A stretch of 14,279 bases of DNA. It comes from JBOHUC01 sp050733935. Lineage in GTDB: Bacteria; Eisenbacteria; RBG-16-71-46; DASYSL01. The stretch lies in assembly GCA_050733935.1 (NCBI GenBank), contig JBOHUC010000045.1, forward strand, positions 1 to 14,279, written 5' to 3'. Positions 13,887 to 14,279 of this stretch are shown piece after piece; position 1 is the stretch's first letter; every line of letters begins with the position of its first letter. The notes under the pieces were generated by a model. That model was not told where the DNA came from and did no database searches. It was given only the letters and a program-made list of their open reading frames with translations. The translations under genes were made by a program, and so were the position numbers.

Positions 13887-14279
13887 AGCAGTGGAAGCCC
13901 ACGCCGGTGCTCCGGCGCCGCTTCGAGTTCGAGCGCCGCGGTCTGCCGCTCGGCACCTGGATCCTCGGTCTCCTGCTCGCCGCCCTGTTCGTCGAGGTGT
14001 GGCAGGTGACGCGCGTGAGCGAGCTCGTGCTCACGATCGACCGCGCCGAGAAGGCGCTCGCGCAGACCGAGGCCCGCCGCGATTACCTGGAAGCCCGACT
14101 CGCCGCCACGCGCACGCGACCGGCGCTCGCGCAGGCGGCCCAGAAGCTCGGCATGAAGCCGGCCGAGCCGTCCCAGATCGTCGTCGTGCCGGCCGGCTAC
14201 CTCGCGGGAGACGGTCCCGTCGAGGAGGCGGGCACGAGAATCGCGGCGCTCGGTCGCCGCGTCGCTGAAGCGCTCGTAC
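13883..14279 (+). CDS. ftsL: FtsL-like divisome protein, 3' end outside window
   Basis: The frame opens at ATG 13883, overlapping the rsmH stop, with GGAGG at 13870-13874 (8-nt spacing). It stays open to the window end, giving 132 residues so far. A short basic cytoplasmic segment (1-20) is followed by one membrane helix (about 21-40, LPLGTWILGLLLAALFVEVW). An extracytoplasmic alpha-helical, coiled-coil-like stretch comes next (about 44-88, rich in Ala, Glu and Leu). Then QKLGMKPAEPSQIVVVP follows, the A-x-x-LGM-xPAxPxQIxVV ending characteristic of FtsL/DivIC-type proteins. Position directly after rsmH is the standard ftsL position. FtsL pairs with FtsB and FtsQ to activate septal peptidoglycan synthesis. 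The tail after residue 105 is longer than in most FtsL proteins. Sequence conservation is low in this family, so the assignment rests on topology, motif and synteny. Confidence 0.85.
   Translation, partial: MKQWKPTPVLRRRFEFERRGLPLGTWILGLLLAALFVEVWQVTRVSELVLTIDRAEKALAQTEARRDYLEARLAATRTRPALAQAAQKLGMKPAEPSQIVVVPAGYLAGDGPVEEAGTRIAALGRRVAEALV

Noticed and set aside
1..14279. tRNA, rRNA, insertion sequence, integrase, phage or CRISPR features
   Set aside because: I saw no transposase or integrase motifs, no terminal repeats with duplications, and no tRNA-like cloverleaf. The window looks like ordinary chromosomal sequence.

Overview
The window is very GC-rich, gene-dense bacterial chromosome from what looks like a Gram-negative lineage. 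It holds the start of a division and cell-wall (dcw) cluster, mraZ-rsmH-ftsL, and a surface-glycan operon. That operon encodes an exported protein with Reg_prop-type propeller repeats and a FlgD-like/sorting-type C-terminal domain. This combination is common in Candidatus Eisenbacteria and related high-GC phyla. That assignment is inference; no rRNA or species marker is present.

Layout. (1) Positions 1-10426, rightward: seven tightly packed genes. They encode a GT-B glycosyltransferase (5' end outside the window), a YfhO-like GT-C membrane protein, a polyprenol-phosphate mannose synthase-like GT2, a secreted double beta-propeller protein, a FemAB/GNAT-like acyltransferase, a GT4 glycosyltransferase and an AftB/ArnT-like GT-C membrane protein. 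Most junctions are ATGA or GTGA overlaps. The one real gap (4296-4381) carries two hairpins. (2) Positions 10437-12068, leftward: a SAM-dependent methyltransferase, a DUF2087 protein and a pterin-4a-carbinolamine dehydratase, probably driven by a good-looking promoter at 12113-12141. This operon converges on the glycan operon with only 10 bp between stop codons. (3) Positions 12069-12371: a divergent control region. (4) Positions 12372-14279, rightward: mraZ, rsmH and the start of an ftsL-like gene that runs off the window.

How the genes may work together. The GT2 enzyme would charge a polyprenyl phosphate with a hexose on the cytoplasmic face. The two GT-C proteins have the topology to use such lipid-linked sugars on the outer face of the membrane. 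The two GT-B enzymes would build cytoplasmic glycan intermediates, and the FemAB-like enzyme would add an acyl or aminoacyl group. The propeller protein is exported and could be a partner or target of this machinery. The sugar, lipid and acceptor cannot be read from sequence.

The clearest regulatory signal is upstream of mraZ: three GTGG repeats exactly 10 bp apart (12272-12297), the layout known for MraZ operators. They lie just downstream of a TTGACG box that is preceded by two helically phased A7 tracts. Downstream of mraZ, two adjacent GC-rich hairpins with a possible alternative pairing occupy the 159-nt gap before rsmH.
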